Part shown: positions 16,847 through 25,969 of the stretch, one piece after another
Layout of the letters: each line of letters opens with the position of its first letter
Numbering within the stretch: position 1 is the first letter of the stretch
Assembly: GCA_902727935.1 (NCBI GenBank)
Contig: CACVAX010000045.1
Coordinates: 1 to 64,000 of the forward strand
Direction of reading: 5' to 3'
DNA from: an uncultured Sulfurovum sp.
GTDB lineage: Bacteria; Campylobacterota; Campylobacteria; Campylobacterales; Sulfurovaceae
DNA length: 64,000 nucleotides
Notes under the pieces: generated by a model
What the model saw: the letters and a program-made list of their open reading frames with translations, nothing else
Told to the model about the DNA's origin: nothing
The model's database searches: none
Translations under genes and position numbers: made by a program

Positions 16847-18562
16847 ATGAAACAAACTACAGCACTTGACATTCTAAAATCTGGTAAAAATGTGTTTATA
16901 ACAGGTTCAGCTGGTACAGGTAAGACCTATCTTTTACAGCAGTACATAGAGTATTTAAAAGAACGACGGATTCATCCTACCATTGTTGCTCCTACAGGCA
17001 TTGCAGCTTCACATTTAAAGGGACAAACCATTCACTCTTTTTTTGCTTTGGGTATTCGCGATACGGTGGTAGATAATGGTTATGTGGCATTCTTATTGGA
17101 AAAGTCTTATCTTAGAAGTCGTTTTTCAAAATTGAAAGTGTTAATTATTGATGAGGTTTCCATGGTATCGCCTGAAATTTTTGCTTCAATGGATAAAGTC
17201 TTAAGAGCTTTTAAAAATAATCCAGCACCTTTTGGTGGGGTGCAAGTGGTTATTTCAGGGGATTTTTTTCAGTTACCTCCTGTAAGCCGTGAGTTTAAAG
17301 AAAAACGTTTTGCGTGGCAAGCACCTGTTTGGAAAAAATTAGAGCTTAAAAGCTGTTATTTAGAAAAAAAGTTCCGACAAGATGATGACAGACTGATTAA
17401 AATACTTGATGAAATACGTTCAGGAGAAGTTTCTGAACAATCCCAAACAACCTTAGAGGCATGTTTCCATAATGAACTAACAGAAAAAATGACCGTAACC
17501 AAACTTTATACTCATAATGTAGATGTAGACAGAATCAACCTTGAAGAGTTAAGTAAATTAAGCACTAAAGCTCAAACATTTAATTATAGCTCTAAAGGTT
17601 CAGTCAAAAATATAGAGAAAATTTTTAAAACAGCTTTGGTATTAGAATCTTTAACACTTAAAAAAGGGGCAATGGTTATTTTTATTAAAAATAATCCTGA
17701 AAAGTTTTACGTCAATGGAACAACAGGTGTAGTGATAGGATTTGAAGGGGATCTTCCCATTGTTCAAACTGCTACAGGTCAAAAGATACGTGTTGTTATG
17801 GAAGATTGGACACTCGAAAACGACAAAGGTGAAAATGTTGCTACGGTTTCACAAATTCCTTTACGTTTGGCATGGGCAATTACCATTCACAAATCGCAAG
17901 GTATGACATTGGATGCTGCCCAAATTGACCTTTCTCAAACCTTTGAAGTAGGGCAGGGATATGTTGCTTTGTCACGGGTTAAAAGTATTGAGGGCTTACG
18001 ACTTTTGGGTTTAAATGCCATGGCTTTAAAAGTTGATCCTTTGATATTAAGAATTGATGAACCTATTAAAAAAGCGTCATTAAGAGCCAGTGAAGAGATA
18101 GAAGCCTATGGTGAAGATGAACTTGAAAAAGTACATATGAATTATATAAGAGGTTTAGGTGGTTTAACAAATTTTTTAGAAATAGAAGATGAAAAGAAAT
18201 TATTACGTGCTGGTAAGTCATCAGTTTCTTCTGATGTCCCTACCCATTTAAAAACCAAAGCACTTATGGAAAGTTGTGATACTATAAAACAAATAGCCCA
18301 AGCCAGAGGTGTGACGGTTGCTACGATTATGAATCATTTTTCCACTTTAAAAAAAGAAGATACAAGCATAGATTTAAGTAAGTACAAACCTAAAAATCTT
18401 CCTAGTCAAGCCATTGAAAAAGTGGTGGCTTCTTTAGAAAAGGAACAAAACATGGAAAACTTTTCAGATGATGGTAAGTTAAGAATGAAACCGATTTATG
18501 AGGCTTTAAATGGAGAAGTATCTTATGATGAGATAAGAGCTACCTTGTTGTTTGGGTTATAG
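16847..18562 (+). CDS. PIF1-like superfamily 1 DNA helicase with C-terminal helix-turn-helix
   Basis: A 571-residue helicase. Walker A (ITGSAGTGKTYLL) is at about 19-31, followed by motif Ia (TGIAASHLKGQTIHSFF), the Walker B-type LIIDEVSMVS and GDFFQLPPV. Late motifs LAWAITIHKSQGMTLD and GQGYVALSRV complete a PIF1/RecD2-like core. The last 100 residues hold a helix-turn-helix (IKQIAQARGVTVATIMNHF) of the kind found at the end of RecQ-like or PIF1-like bacterial helicases. It probably acts in replication or recombination. The next gene starts 3-6 bases after its stop, suggesting an operon with the BatD-like gene and xseA. Confidence 0.88.
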   Translation: MKQTTALDILKSGKNVFITGSAGTGKTYLLQQYIEYLKERRIHPTIVAPTGIAASHLKGQTIHSFFALGIRDTVVDNGYVAFLLEKSYLRSRFSKLKVLIIDEVSMVSPEIFASMDKVLRAFKNNPAPFGGVQVVISGDFFQLPPVSREFKEKRFAWQAPVWKKLELKSCYLEKKFRQDDDRLIKILDEIRSGEVSEQSQTTLEACFHNELTEKMTVTKLYTHNVDVDRINLEELSKLSTKAQTFNYSSKGSVKNIEKIFKTALVLESLTLKKGAMVIFIKNNPEKFYVNGTTGVVIGFEGDLPIVQTATGQKIRVVMEDWTLENDKGENVATVSQIPLRLAWAITIHKSQGMTLDAAQIDLSQTFEVGQGYVALSRVKSIEGLRLLGLNAMALKVDPLILRIDEPIKKASLRASEEIEAYGEDELEKVHMNYIRGLGGLTNFLEIEDEKKLLRAGKSSVSSDVPTHLKTKALMESCDTIKQIAQARGVTVATIMNHFSTLKKEDTSIDLSKYKPKNLPSQAIEKVVASLEKEQNMENFSDDGKLRMKPIYEALNGEVSYDEIRATLLFGL

Positions 18563-18567
18563 TATTG

Positions 18568-19704
18568 ATGTTAATCATACGCGTTTTTCTTCTTAGCATT
18601 TTTGTGATGTTAAAGCTTCTTTCTGCTAATGATGTAGCCTATGGTTTTCATATTTCAAATGCTAAACCTTATGAAAAGGAAGCAATATTTTTAGAGGTAA
18701 ACCTCACACAAACAGAGCAGTCAAAAGTAATGCTTTTTAAATTTTCGCTAAAAGCCTCTACTGATTATGATTTTCATCAAGTAGGCTTTAAAGAGCATGA
18801 AAAATATCATGACTTACGCCATGAATATTTTTATTTAATCTATCCTAAAAAGTCAGGTCAAGTATTATTAGAGTTTGAGATGACCAAGTCCATTACCGAT
18901 GATGATAAAGTAGCCTACTCTATTTCTGGCGACCGTGACAATGTCAAAGGATTGGAAAAAAAAGACATAGAAGTAGCGTTGAAGCCCTTGGTTTTAGAAG
19001 TAAAAGCCATTCCGAAAGATACCGATTTGGTTGGTGATTTTAGCTTAAGTTCCAAGATAGACAAAGTAAAAACAAAAGCTTTTGACCCTGTTAATGTGAA
19101 AGTAGAGTTGAAAGGTAAAGGCTTTTTGACAGCATTTGAACTGTTAAAAGAAAATAAAAGCTACAAGTTATTTACTCAAAATCCAAAGCTTAAAACACTT
19201 CATACTAAAGTTGGTTCAAGTTCATCATTACAATGGGATTATGCCATATCAGCTAAAGAAAACTTTAGCTTAGAAAAGCAAATTCTAAGAGCTTTTAATC
19301 CTAAAACTCAAAAAGCTTATGAATTACTTGTACCTGGCTACAAAGTAGAAGTGGAGAAAGTAGATGAAGCTTCATTGTTAGATAAAGAAGATTATCCTTC
19401 CAAATCGAAAGGCATAGATTGGACGTTTTGGTCTTGGTTTTTTTCATATTTTGTGGTTTTTGTGGCAGGTTTTTTAATGCCTAGAGATTTGTTTAAAAGT
19501 AAAAAAATAACTCAAAAAAGTGCTGAGGATATGTTAAGAAATAAAATCAGTGAAGCCCAAACGCATAAAGCGTTATTGCACGTTTTATTACTAGAGAATG
19601 ATAAGAGGTTTTCTAAAGCCATTGAAGCTTTAGAGGGGGTTGTGTATAATGGTGAGCAAAAATCTCTCTCCCAAATAAAGAGAAATATGGAGTACATAAG
19701 TTAG
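18568..19704 (+). CDS. BatD-like protein, secreted N-terminus with C-terminal membrane anchor
   Basis: About 378 residues: signal peptide (VFLLSIFVMLKLLSA), a beta-rich periplasmic region with two Ig-like repeats, one membrane helix (about 291-309, FWSWFFSYFVVFVAGFLM) and a cytoplasmic helical tail. This fits the BatD (oxygen tolerance) family, whose members normally sit with BatA/B MoxR-linked VWA proteins. None of those is nearby, so it is a solitary copy inside a DNA-repair operon. A TTG at 18565 immediately precedes the ATG; either could start it. It abuts xseA without a gap. Confidence 0.65.
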   Translation: MLIIRVFLLSIFVMLKLLSANDVAYGFHISNAKPYEKEAIFLEVNLTQTEQSKVMLFKFSLKASTDYDFHQVGFKEHEKYHDLRHEYFYLIYPKKSGQVLLEFEMTKSITDDDKVAYSISGDRDNVKGLEKKDIEVALKPLVLEVKAIPKDTDLVGDFSLSSKIDKVKTKAFDPVNVKVELKGKGFLTAFELLKENKSYKLFTQNPKLKTLHTKVGSSSSLQWDYAISAKENFSLEKQILRAFNPKTQKAYELLVPGYKVEVEKVDEASLLDKEDYPSKSKGIDWTFWSWFFSYFVVFVAGFLMPRDLFKSKKITQKSAEDMLRNKISEAQTHKALLHVLLLENDKRFSKAIEALEGVVYNGEQKSLSQIKRNMEYIS

Positions 19705-20961
19705 ATGTCACAAGGAACAATGAGTGTAAGCTCTCTAAATACCAAAATAAAATCTTTATTAGAAACGACTTTTATGCACATCTTAGTAGAAGGAGAAGTC
19801 TCTTCGGTTACCTATCATAACTCTGGACATGTGTATTTTTCTATTAAAGATAAAGCATCTAGTATTAAATGTGTGATGTTCCGTTCAAATGCTAACAAAA
19901 TGAAGTTTCGTTTAGAGCGTGGACAACATGTGGTGGTGAATGGGTCTGTTTCTGTTTACACTCCTCGTGGAGAGTATCAACTCCTCACCGTTTCCATTGA
20001 GCCTTTTGGTCAAGGAGCGTTAGCTTTGGCGTATGAACAGCTCAAAGAGAAGTTAGAAAAAAAAGGTTATTTTGAACAGAATCGAAAAAAAGTTCAGCCA
20101 AAATACCTAAAAAAAATAGCCTTAGTAACAGCATCTAAGAGTGCAGCTTTACAAGATATGCTTAAAATCATAGAAAAACGTTGGGCATTACTTGAAGTCG
20201 TTGTTGTTGATACTTTGGTTCAAGGGGAAAGAGCATCCTCACAAATAGCCGAGGCTTTAGCATATGCAGATACTTTAGGATGTGATGCCATTGTGCTTGG
20301 TCGTGGTGGTGGAAGCAAAGAAGACTTATGGGCATTCAATGAAGAAGTTGTGGCTGATGCTATTTATAAGTTAACTACCTTTGTGGTATCAGCTGTTGGG
20401 CATGAAATAGATGTGCAGATTTCTGACTTTGTGGCAGATTTACGCGCACCCACGCCCAGTGCTGCGATGGAGATGATTTTGCCTGACCAAAATGAGATAC
20501 TTTACACGCTTTCAGAAATGCAAGAGCGATATGCTAGGGTAATGCAACAACTCTTAGGAACTAAGGAAGAAAAACTAAAAGCATTTTCACAAGAGTTTCA
20601 ACGTCATTCTAGTTCACGAAAAATTGCCATGATGGAAAAAGAGTTTGTAAACTTAGAAGAAGAGTTTAAACGTGTCATGCAGTATCAGATGGGACAATAC
20701 CAAAATAGAGTAAGCCCTTTGGAGGGTGAGTTAAAAGAGAAATTAGACTATGCTTTAGCCTTAAGAAGAGCAGAACTTAAAACCTTGGAAGAGAAGTTTC
20801 AGCTTTCTAATCCCAAAGCGAAACAAAAAGAAGGTTGGGCTGAAGTGGTTAGGGCTGGGAAACGTGTTGATTTATCATTACTTCAAAAAGATGATAAGTT
20901 TGTAATCACAGATACAAAGACAAAGGTAGAAGTACTTTGTCTCAATAAAAAAGAGATATAA
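19705..20961 (+). CDS. xseA: Exodeoxyribonuclease VII large subunit
   Basis: A 418-residue XseA, the large catalytic and DNA-binding subunit of exonuclease VII, which degrades single-stranded DNA. It has the N-terminal OB domain ([23 protein letters not shown]), the central [16 protein letters not shown] motif, [30 protein letters not shown]-like sequence and a long coiled coil. Length is normal. The small subunit xseB is not in this window. Confidence 0.96.
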   Translation: [418 protein letters not shown]

Positions 20962-20963
20962 AA

Positions 20964-21368
20964 GTGAAAAAAATGATGGATAATATGTTTTGGGTAGTGT
21001 TGGTGTTGTTGGGAATTTATGTTCTCTATTCTAAAGGCATAATATTGGCTAACTTTGAGTCAGTTTCAGCTAAGGTTGCGTATGAAATGATTGAAAATAA
21101 CGATGAGGACAACTTGACTATTTTAGATGTACGTACCCCTGAAGAGTTTAAAACAGAGGGAAGAATTGCTGGTGCAAAACTCATTCCTGTTAGTGAGTTA
21201 AATAAAAATTTAGCGATGCTTGATAAATCTAAAAAAGTGTTGGTTTATTGTCGTAGTGGTAGCCGTTCTGTTCATGCATCAAGAATACTCGAATCTAATG
21301 GCTTTATACCTCTAAATATGAATGGAGGAATTAACGCTTGGAAATCAGAAAAATTACCTCTACAGTAA
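20964..21368 (+). CDS. Membrane-anchored rhodanese-like domain protein
   Basis: A 134-residue protein with an N-terminal hydrophobic helix (MFWVVLVLLGIYVLYSKGI) and one rhodanese domain: ILDVRTPEEF, the active-site loop VYCRSGSRS with the catalytic Cys, and MNGGINAWK at the end. It is probably a periplasmic or membrane-bound sulfurtransferase. The start is GTG at 20964 (ATG alternatives at 20973 and 20976). It follows xseA by two bases. Confidence 0.88.
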   Translation: MKKMMDNMFWVVLVLLGIYVLYSKGIILANFESVSAKVAYEMIENNDEDNLTILDVRTPEEFKTEGRIAGAKLIPVSELNKNLAMLDKSKKVLVYCRSGSRSVHASRILESNGFIPLNMNGGINAWKSEKLPLQ

Positions 21369-21378
21369 AGGATTGCCA

Positions 21379-21657
21379 ATGAAACAAGTCACATTAAGAG
21401 CTTATGCCCAAATGTATAAACTTAGTTACTTTAAAGTGATGAAAATGGTACGTAATCAAGAACTCAAAAGCATTAGTGTTGAAGAGAATGGAAAAGAAGT
21501 TGAATATGTTGTCATAGATGAAGTGCAAAATAAAAAAGTTGAAGAAGCTCCTCTTAAACCAATTTCTTTAAAAGAAGAGAATAAAATGCTAAAAAAAGAG
21601 GTTTTACGATTAAAAGTAGAATTGGAAAAGTGTAATAAACGGACAATTTTAGCATAA
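21379..21657 (+). CDS. Small helix-turn-helix-like protein with C-terminal coiled coil
   Basis: A 92-residue protein beginning MKQVTLRAYAQMYKLSYFKV. The first 60 residues look like an excisionase/MerR-type winged helix that reads a short DNA site (RAYAQMYKLSYFKVMKMVRNQELKS), followed by a charged helix with leucines at heptad spacing (LKEENKMLKKEVLRLKVELE). The start is set by AAAGGA at 21366-21371; a longer frame opening inside the rhodanese gene is less likely. Function unknown. Confidence 0.65.
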   Translation: MKQVTLRAYAQMYKLSYFKVMKMVRNQELKSISVEENGKEVEYVVIDEVQNKKVEEAPLKPISLKEENKMLKKEVLRLKVELEKCNKRTILA

Positions 21658-21680
21658 TTATAAATTATATAAATTTATGT

Positions 21681-21686
21681 TATAAT
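21681..21686 (+). promoter_or_regulatory. -10 box of the 74-residue membrane protein gene
   Basis: TATAAT preceded by AT-rich sequence, 28 bases before the ATG, with AAGGATA as ribosome binding site in between. Confidence 0.45.
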
Positions 21687-21714
21687 TCTTATAACTTTAA
21701 CATAAGGATAGATA

Positions 21715-21939
21715 ATGGAAAAAGAAAGAAGTCTCCTCGGCTCAATGTTTAAATGGATGTTCATTTTGTTCAACTTATTTATGGTAGCCTTGGTTTACAT
21801 GACACAAACAAGTACAGATGAAAGCAATTTGCTTGTCTCTATTGGTGCTGGTATGGGTATTGCGATGCTAATTGGTATGTGGATTATGGGGGCAATGGTA
21901 TTGGGTGGTTTTACTTACTTTACCAGAGCTAAAGATTAA
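21715..21939 (+). CDS. Small two-helix membrane protein
   Basis: A 74-residue protein with two hydrophobic helices (about 12-30, MFKWMFILFNLFMVALVYM, and 43-67, a Gly/Met-rich helix). Both its promoter and ribosome binding site are clear. No family recognised; the Gly/Met-rich second helix suggests tight packing. It stands alone. Confidence 0.65.
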   Translation: MEKERSLLGSMFKWMFILFNLFMVALVYMTQTSTDESNLLVSIGAGMGIAMLIGMWIMGAMVLGGFTYFTRAKD

Positions 21940-22084
21940 TTTCTTGAAGGTGTAGTTTATGACTGCACTTTAATCTTTTTTAGCAAATTTTTTACGCATC
22001 TATTTTATCTACTTCTTATTTTTTAATCTATTATCTATATTTAATCAAATGAGCTAATATTAGTAATAATAAAAAAGAGAAAAA

Positions 22085-23938
22085 ATGAGTTTTTTAATTG
22101 ATACATTAAGTAAAAAAGTAGGATTTTTTACAGCTATTTTAGCCATAATTTTAGCTTTATTAATAGGCTATGATGCGACAATGCGTTATGCATTTTCAGC
22201 AGGTTCTGTTGCCTTACAAGAGTTACAATGGCATATTTTTGATATTATCTTTCTTTTGGGACTCTCTTATGCTTTAAAACATGATAAACATGTTCGAGTA
22301 GATATTTTCTTTGCTTCCTACTCTGCACAGACAAAAGCCATGATTCAGATTTTCTCAATGCTCTTTTTACTCATTCCCTTTTCATTGCATTTTTTACATG
22401 GTTCGTATGAGATGACAGTTCAGTCTTTTTTACAAGATGAAGTCTCATCTAATCCAGGTGGTTTGGGGTATAGGTTTCTTATAAAAGGGGTGCTTTTTGT
22501 AGCCTTTGTTTTGTTGGTTTTACAAGCTGTTTCTGAGATTATAAAAGCATATATAAAATTGGACTCTAAGCGAAATCTTTTAGTGGGTTTTGTATTTATA
22601 GGGTTTTTTTTAGCATTTTCAGCTTTGGATATGGCGTTTTGGATTGACCCATTATGGTTGATGTTTCTCTTGACTCTTGCGTTGCTTATGACAGGCTTTC
22701 AAGTGGCATTTGTCTTTGCTGGGGTGGCATTGTTTTTTGCATTGATTTCCGATGAATTGGGCATACATGCTTTAGACATGTTGCCTTACCGTGTATATGG
22801 GATTATGGGGAATGTTACGTTGATGTCGGTTCCCTTGTTTATCTTGATGGGTCTAATACTGGAAAAGTCTAAAATGGCTGAAAACCTTTTGCTTTCCATG
22901 GGAAAACTCTTTGGAGGTCTACGTGGTGGTTTGGCTATTTCGGTCGTGGTAGTTGGGGCAATTTTGGCAGCGAGTACAGGGATTGTTGGGGCATCAGTGG
23001 TGATGATGTCGTTGATTGCTTTGCCTTTGATGTTGAAACATAACTATTCGCCTGAATTGGCTACGGGCTCTATTGCTGCTTCGGGGACTTTGGGGCAGAT
23101 TATTCCTCCTTCGATTGTTTTGATTGTTTTGGGTGATCAGATGCATTTGTCGGTGGGAGATTTGTTTAAAGCTGCTGTGGTTCCAGGAATGATTTTGATT
23201 ACTTTGTATATTATCTACATTTTGATTTATGCCTACTTTAACAAAGAAGTTGCACCAGCCATTCCAAATGATGAGCCTTACGCTGAAGTTCTGAAAGAGG
23301 CGTTGAAAGTTATTATTCCTCCTTTATTACTTATAGTGGCTGTTTTGGGTTCTATTTTTGCTGGTATTGCTTCTCCAACTGAATCAGCAGCCATTGGGGT
23401 TTTGGGTGCATTGCTTTTAGCCTTTTTAAATAGGCAGTTTTCTTTTGAATTAATGCGATATGCTTCCATAGAAGCTGTGAAGTTAACGTCAATGATATTT
23501 ATGATACTTATTGGTGCAACGGCATTTTCATTGGTGTTTAATGAACTTGGTGGTGACACCATGGCAATGCAGTTTTTCCAAGAGGAAGTAGGGGATAAAT
23601 GGATGTTTATTCTTATTGCGATGGCTGTTATCTTTTTCTTGGGATTTTTCATAGATTTTATAGAGATAGCCTTTGTGGTTGTGCCTATTTTATTGCCTAT
23701 TGTGCATGCTTTTGGGATTGATCCTATTTGGTTTGCTGTATTGATTGCTTTAAATTTACAAGCTTCATTTTTAACTCCACCATTTGGTTTTGCTTTATTT
23801 TACCTCAAAGGTGCTGCTGGTAATTTGGTCACGACGATGCAGATATATAAAGGGGTATTGCCTTTTATTGGTTTACAGCTTTTAGCATTGTTAATTATAG
23901 TATTATTCCCTAATTTAATTTATTTATTTGGAAAGTGA
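22085..23938 (+). CDS. TRAP transporter permease, DctQ-DctM fusion
   Basis: A 617-residue inner-membrane protein combining the small (DctQ, about 1-160, with LQELQWHIFDIIFLLGLSYALKHDKHVRVDIF) and large (DctM, about 175-617, with GASVVMMSLIALPLMLKHNY and GTLGQIIPPS) subunits of a TRAP transporter. These systems import organic or sulfonic acids using a sodium gradient and a periplasmic binding protein. No DctP/TAXI binding-protein gene lies next to it, so the substrate cannot be inferred from context. A ribosome binding site (AGAGAAAAA) precedes the ATG. Confidence 0.9.
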   Translation: MSFLIDTLSKKVGFFTAILAIILALLIGYDATMRYAFSAGSVALQELQWHIFDIIFLLGLSYALKHDKHVRVDIFFASYSAQTKAMIQIFSMLFLLIPFSLHFLHGSYEMTVQSFLQDEVSSNPGGLGYRFLIKGVLFVAFVLLVLQAVSEIIKAYIKLDSKRNLLVGFVFIGFFLAFSALDMAFWIDPLWLMFLLTLALLMTGFQVAFVFAGVALFFALISDELGIHALDMLPYRVYGIMGNVTLMSVPLFILMGLILEKSKMAENLLLSMGKLFGGLRGGLAISVVVVGAILAASTGIVGASVVMMSLIALPLMLKHNYSPELATGSIAASGTLGQIIPPSIVLIVLGDQMHLSVGDLFKAAVVPGMILITLYIIYILIYAYFNKEVAPAIPNDEPYAEVLKEALKVIIPPLLLIVAVLGSIFAGIASPTESAAIGVLGALLLAFLNRQFSFELMRYASIEAVKLTSMIFMILIGATAFSLVFNELGGDTMAMQFFQEEVGDKWMFILIAMAVIFFLGFFIDFIEIAFVVVPILLPIVHAFGIDPIWFAVLIALNLQASFLTPPFGFALFYLKGAAGNLVTTMQIYKGVLPFIGLQLLALLIIVLFPNLIYLFGK

Positions 23939-23950
23939 GTGAGGTAAAAT

Positions 23951-24163
23951 ATGGAAGAAAATATTAAAATAGAGTTGAAACAAGATAAGATAGAGAGTTT
24001 GAGAGCTTATGCTGAATTATTAAACAAAGACATTAACACCATGTTAGATGAAGCTTTAGAACGTTACTTTAAAGTGGAAAAAGAGAGACTTATAGACAAG
24101 GAAGAGAGTGCCACAAACCTTGACTACGATGAATTTTGGGGAGGAATTGACTTAGACGATTAA
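23951..24163 (+). CDS. Small ribbon-helix-helix-like protein
   Basis: A 70-residue acidic protein. The first 45 residues (IKIELKQDKIESLRAYAELL then INTMLDEALERYF) fit the strand-helix-helix pattern of CopG/RHH proteins, which often serve as antitoxins or repressors; the tail is acidic with an EFWGG segment. It starts 12 bases after the TRAP permease, and its 3' end overlaps the convergent bactofilin gene by 12 bases. No toxin gene follows, so if it is an antitoxin it is an orphan. Confidence 0.6.
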   Translation: MEENIKIELKQDKIESLRAYAELLNKDINTMLDEALERYFKVEKERLIDKEESATNLDYDEFWGGIDLDD

Positions 24164-24778
24164 GTTACTTTCATCTTTTTGGCTTACAGTATTTTTATCA
24201 GATACTTTAGGCTTTGTTTCTTCTTCTTGGTAATTTTGCATTGAACCTATGAGTCTTCCACCTTCGTGGGTTTTAATGTTTTTGACAATAATTTCACCTT
24301 CAACAGAACCAGTCGTTCCTACTTCTAAGAGTTCAGATGCAATGACTTTTCCTAGAATTCTACCATTGACCAAAATAGTTTTACTTTTCATGACATTGGC
24401 ACTAATCACTCCTGTAGGCTCAATGTTAATCTCGTTTTTTGCTTCAATTGTACCATCAATTGTACCTGAAACTAAGAGCTGTTTAACTTTTACTTCATTA
24501 TTGATATTACCATTAGCCATTACTTCCAAAGTATCGCACAAGATTGAACCATTAAGCGTTCCATTGACAATAACATTGGTCGCATTGATAGAACCATTGA
24601 CGGTACCATTTTGACCAATAACCACAGAAGTTACTGATATGTCACCATGTAAAATTCCTTCAATTTGAACAGCTCCTTCTCCTTTAAAGTTACCTGTTAT
24701 TTCAATTTCTTTAGCAATATAAGTATTTTTATTGCTTTGTGGTGTTGACTCTACTGCTTTTTTGTTTCCCTTAAACAT
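24152..24778 (-). CDS. Bactofilin (polymer-forming cytoskeletal protein)
   Basis: A 208-residue bactofilin. The central region (about 20-165) is a right-handed beta-helix of repeating hydrophobic-glycine units (GILHGDISVTSVVIGQNGTV, then NGSINATNVIVNGTLNG and similar), flanked by disordered polar tails. Bactofilins polymerise without nucleotide and position cell-wall enzymes; in H. pylori the homologue CcmA works with Csd peptidases for helical shape. Here it is a single gene with a good ribosome binding site, close to but convergent with the gene block that includes an L,D-transpeptidase. Confidence 0.92.
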   Translation of the reverse strand: MFKGNKKAVESTPQSNKNTYIAKEIEITGNFKGEGAVQIEGILHGDISVTSVVIGQNGTVNGSINATNVIVNGTLNGSILCDTLEVMANGNINNEVKVKQLLVSGTIDGTIEAKNEINIEPTGVISANVMKSKTILVNGRILGKVIASELLEVGTTGSVEGEIIVKNIKTHEGGRLIGSMQNYQEEETKPKVSDKNTVSQKDESNLIV

Positions 24779-25011
24779 AGACTTCCCTTTGTATTAAATA
24801 GCATTCTATTCACTAATTATAATATATTCTAATATAAAATTAGTTTAATTTTTAATTATAAAATTTAGTTCTTAAATATGTTATTATATTTTTTTTAGTT
24901 TAATTTTTTATTAAGTACAAGGATTAAAAATAGAATAATATTTTTTTTATAGACATTTTTCGTTAGAATTATTTATATGTAAGTAAAATAAATTTAAAAA
25001 GGTTGTATAAA

Positions 25012-25224
25012 ATGGGACAAAACAAAGCGTTAAATCAAGTTAATATTATTGAAAATGCACTTAGTGATTATGTAGGCTTTACCTTGGGTGAAAAAGAATA
25101 TTTTTCTGCTAACCTTTCAACTTGGATTTCAGAAGATAAGAGTTTAGATTATTTAATCTCGAAGTTTTCTGAAATCTCTTTAGATATTAAACCTTTTTTA
25201 AAACAAAATGGACTTTTAGTTTAA
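25012..25224 (+). CDS. Small conserved-looking protein of unknown function
   Basis: A 70-residue, soluble, mixed-charge protein (MGQNKALNQVNIIENALSD...). The AAAAAGG at 24996-25002 is spaced nine bases from the ATG at 25012, which decides the start over a TTG at 25003 that directly abuts it. The long AT-rich upstream region (24779-24995) probably holds promoters in both directions. Its last nine bases overlap the convergent L,D-transpeptidase gene. No family recognised. Confidence 0.5.
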   Translation: MGQNKALNQVNIIENALSDYVGFTLGEKEYFSANLSTWISEDKSLDYLISKFSEISLDIKPFLKQNGLLV

Positions 25225-25929
25225 TTTTATTTTTGCCATTTCTTCTTTTGGTAACTGTAATAAGAGTGGCTTTTTTGCTTCTTCTAGCCACTTTAAGATG
25301 CTGATAATCTCGTTTTCTGTCATGGCTGTACATCCAGCTGTACCTGTACCTTTTTTATTTTTGATATGTATAAATATACAAGAACCAGCTTGTGCGATTT
25401 TTTCTGGGTTATGATTGACTGTAATACCATATTTATAGAGCTTATTTGTGAGCTTCATGTGTTCAAAGCTTTTATAATCTTTGTTTGTTATTGTGGCATC
25501 AATAATTTGGTTGTACCATTGTGAATGGCTATCATCAACACAGTGGTCGGTTGTCTGGTAAGTCGCATAAGGAAAATGCATGCTAAAGTCTGTAGAGCTA
25601 TACCCAAACCCATTTCCCAAAGAGAAAAGTCCAGCTGGTGCTTTACCATCTCCCTCTTTTTTGATATAGGGAGCATTGGTAGGTGTTGTGTGTAACCCTT
25701 TACCCCAACCTAAACCATTTCTACCTAAAACAATTTGAATAGGCTCTCCTATTTTTTGCCATTGTGTGGCATTTTTTTCATAACGTTCCAATATACCTTC
25801 TGGGGTTGACCAATTATCAGTGGTCACGACAATCAGTTGGGAAGTCTCTTGAGGAATAATAATATTTGCAGAGAGTTGAAGGGTAGAAATGAAGAGAAGG
25901 CTTAAAGATAAAAGACGAAAATTTTTCAT
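25216..25929 (-). CDS. L,D-transpeptidase (YkuD) family protein, exported
   Basis: A 237-residue protein with a signal peptide (MKNFRLLSLSLLFISTLQLSA) and a C-terminal YkuD-like core: GDGKAPAGLFSLG, the HIKNK His and the catalytic TAGCTAM cysteine. YkuD enzymes make 3-3 peptidoglycan cross-links or attach proteins to the wall, though this subgroup, with a large DHCVDDSHSQWYN segment, is largely uncharacterised. The frame is open for 60 residues upstream, but the signal peptide and the start of the divergent nhaC gene at 25970 favour 25929. Confidence 0.85.
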   Translation of the reverse strand: MKNFRLLSLSLLFISTLQLSANIIIPQETSQLIVVTTDNWSTPEGILERYEKNATQWQKIGEPIQIVLGRNGLGWGKGLHTTPTNAPYIKKEGDGKAPAGLFSLGNGFGYSSTDFSMHFPYATYQTTDHCVDDSHSQWYNQIIDATITNKDYKSFEHMKLTNKLYKYGITVNHNPEKIAQAGSCIFIHIKNKKGTGTAGCTAMTENEIISILKWLEEAKKPLLLQLPKEEMAKIKLN

Positions 25930-25934
25930 TATGA

Positions 25935-25940
25935 TATAAT
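25935..25940 (+). promoter_or_regulatory. -10 box of the nhaC-like gene
   Basis: TATAAT 29 bases before the ATG at 25970, with an AGAGGA ribosome binding site in between. It lies only a few bases from the start codon of the divergent L,D-transpeptidase gene. Confidence 0.5.
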
Positions 25941-25969
25941 CCTGTTTAATAATATACAGAGGATAAATT

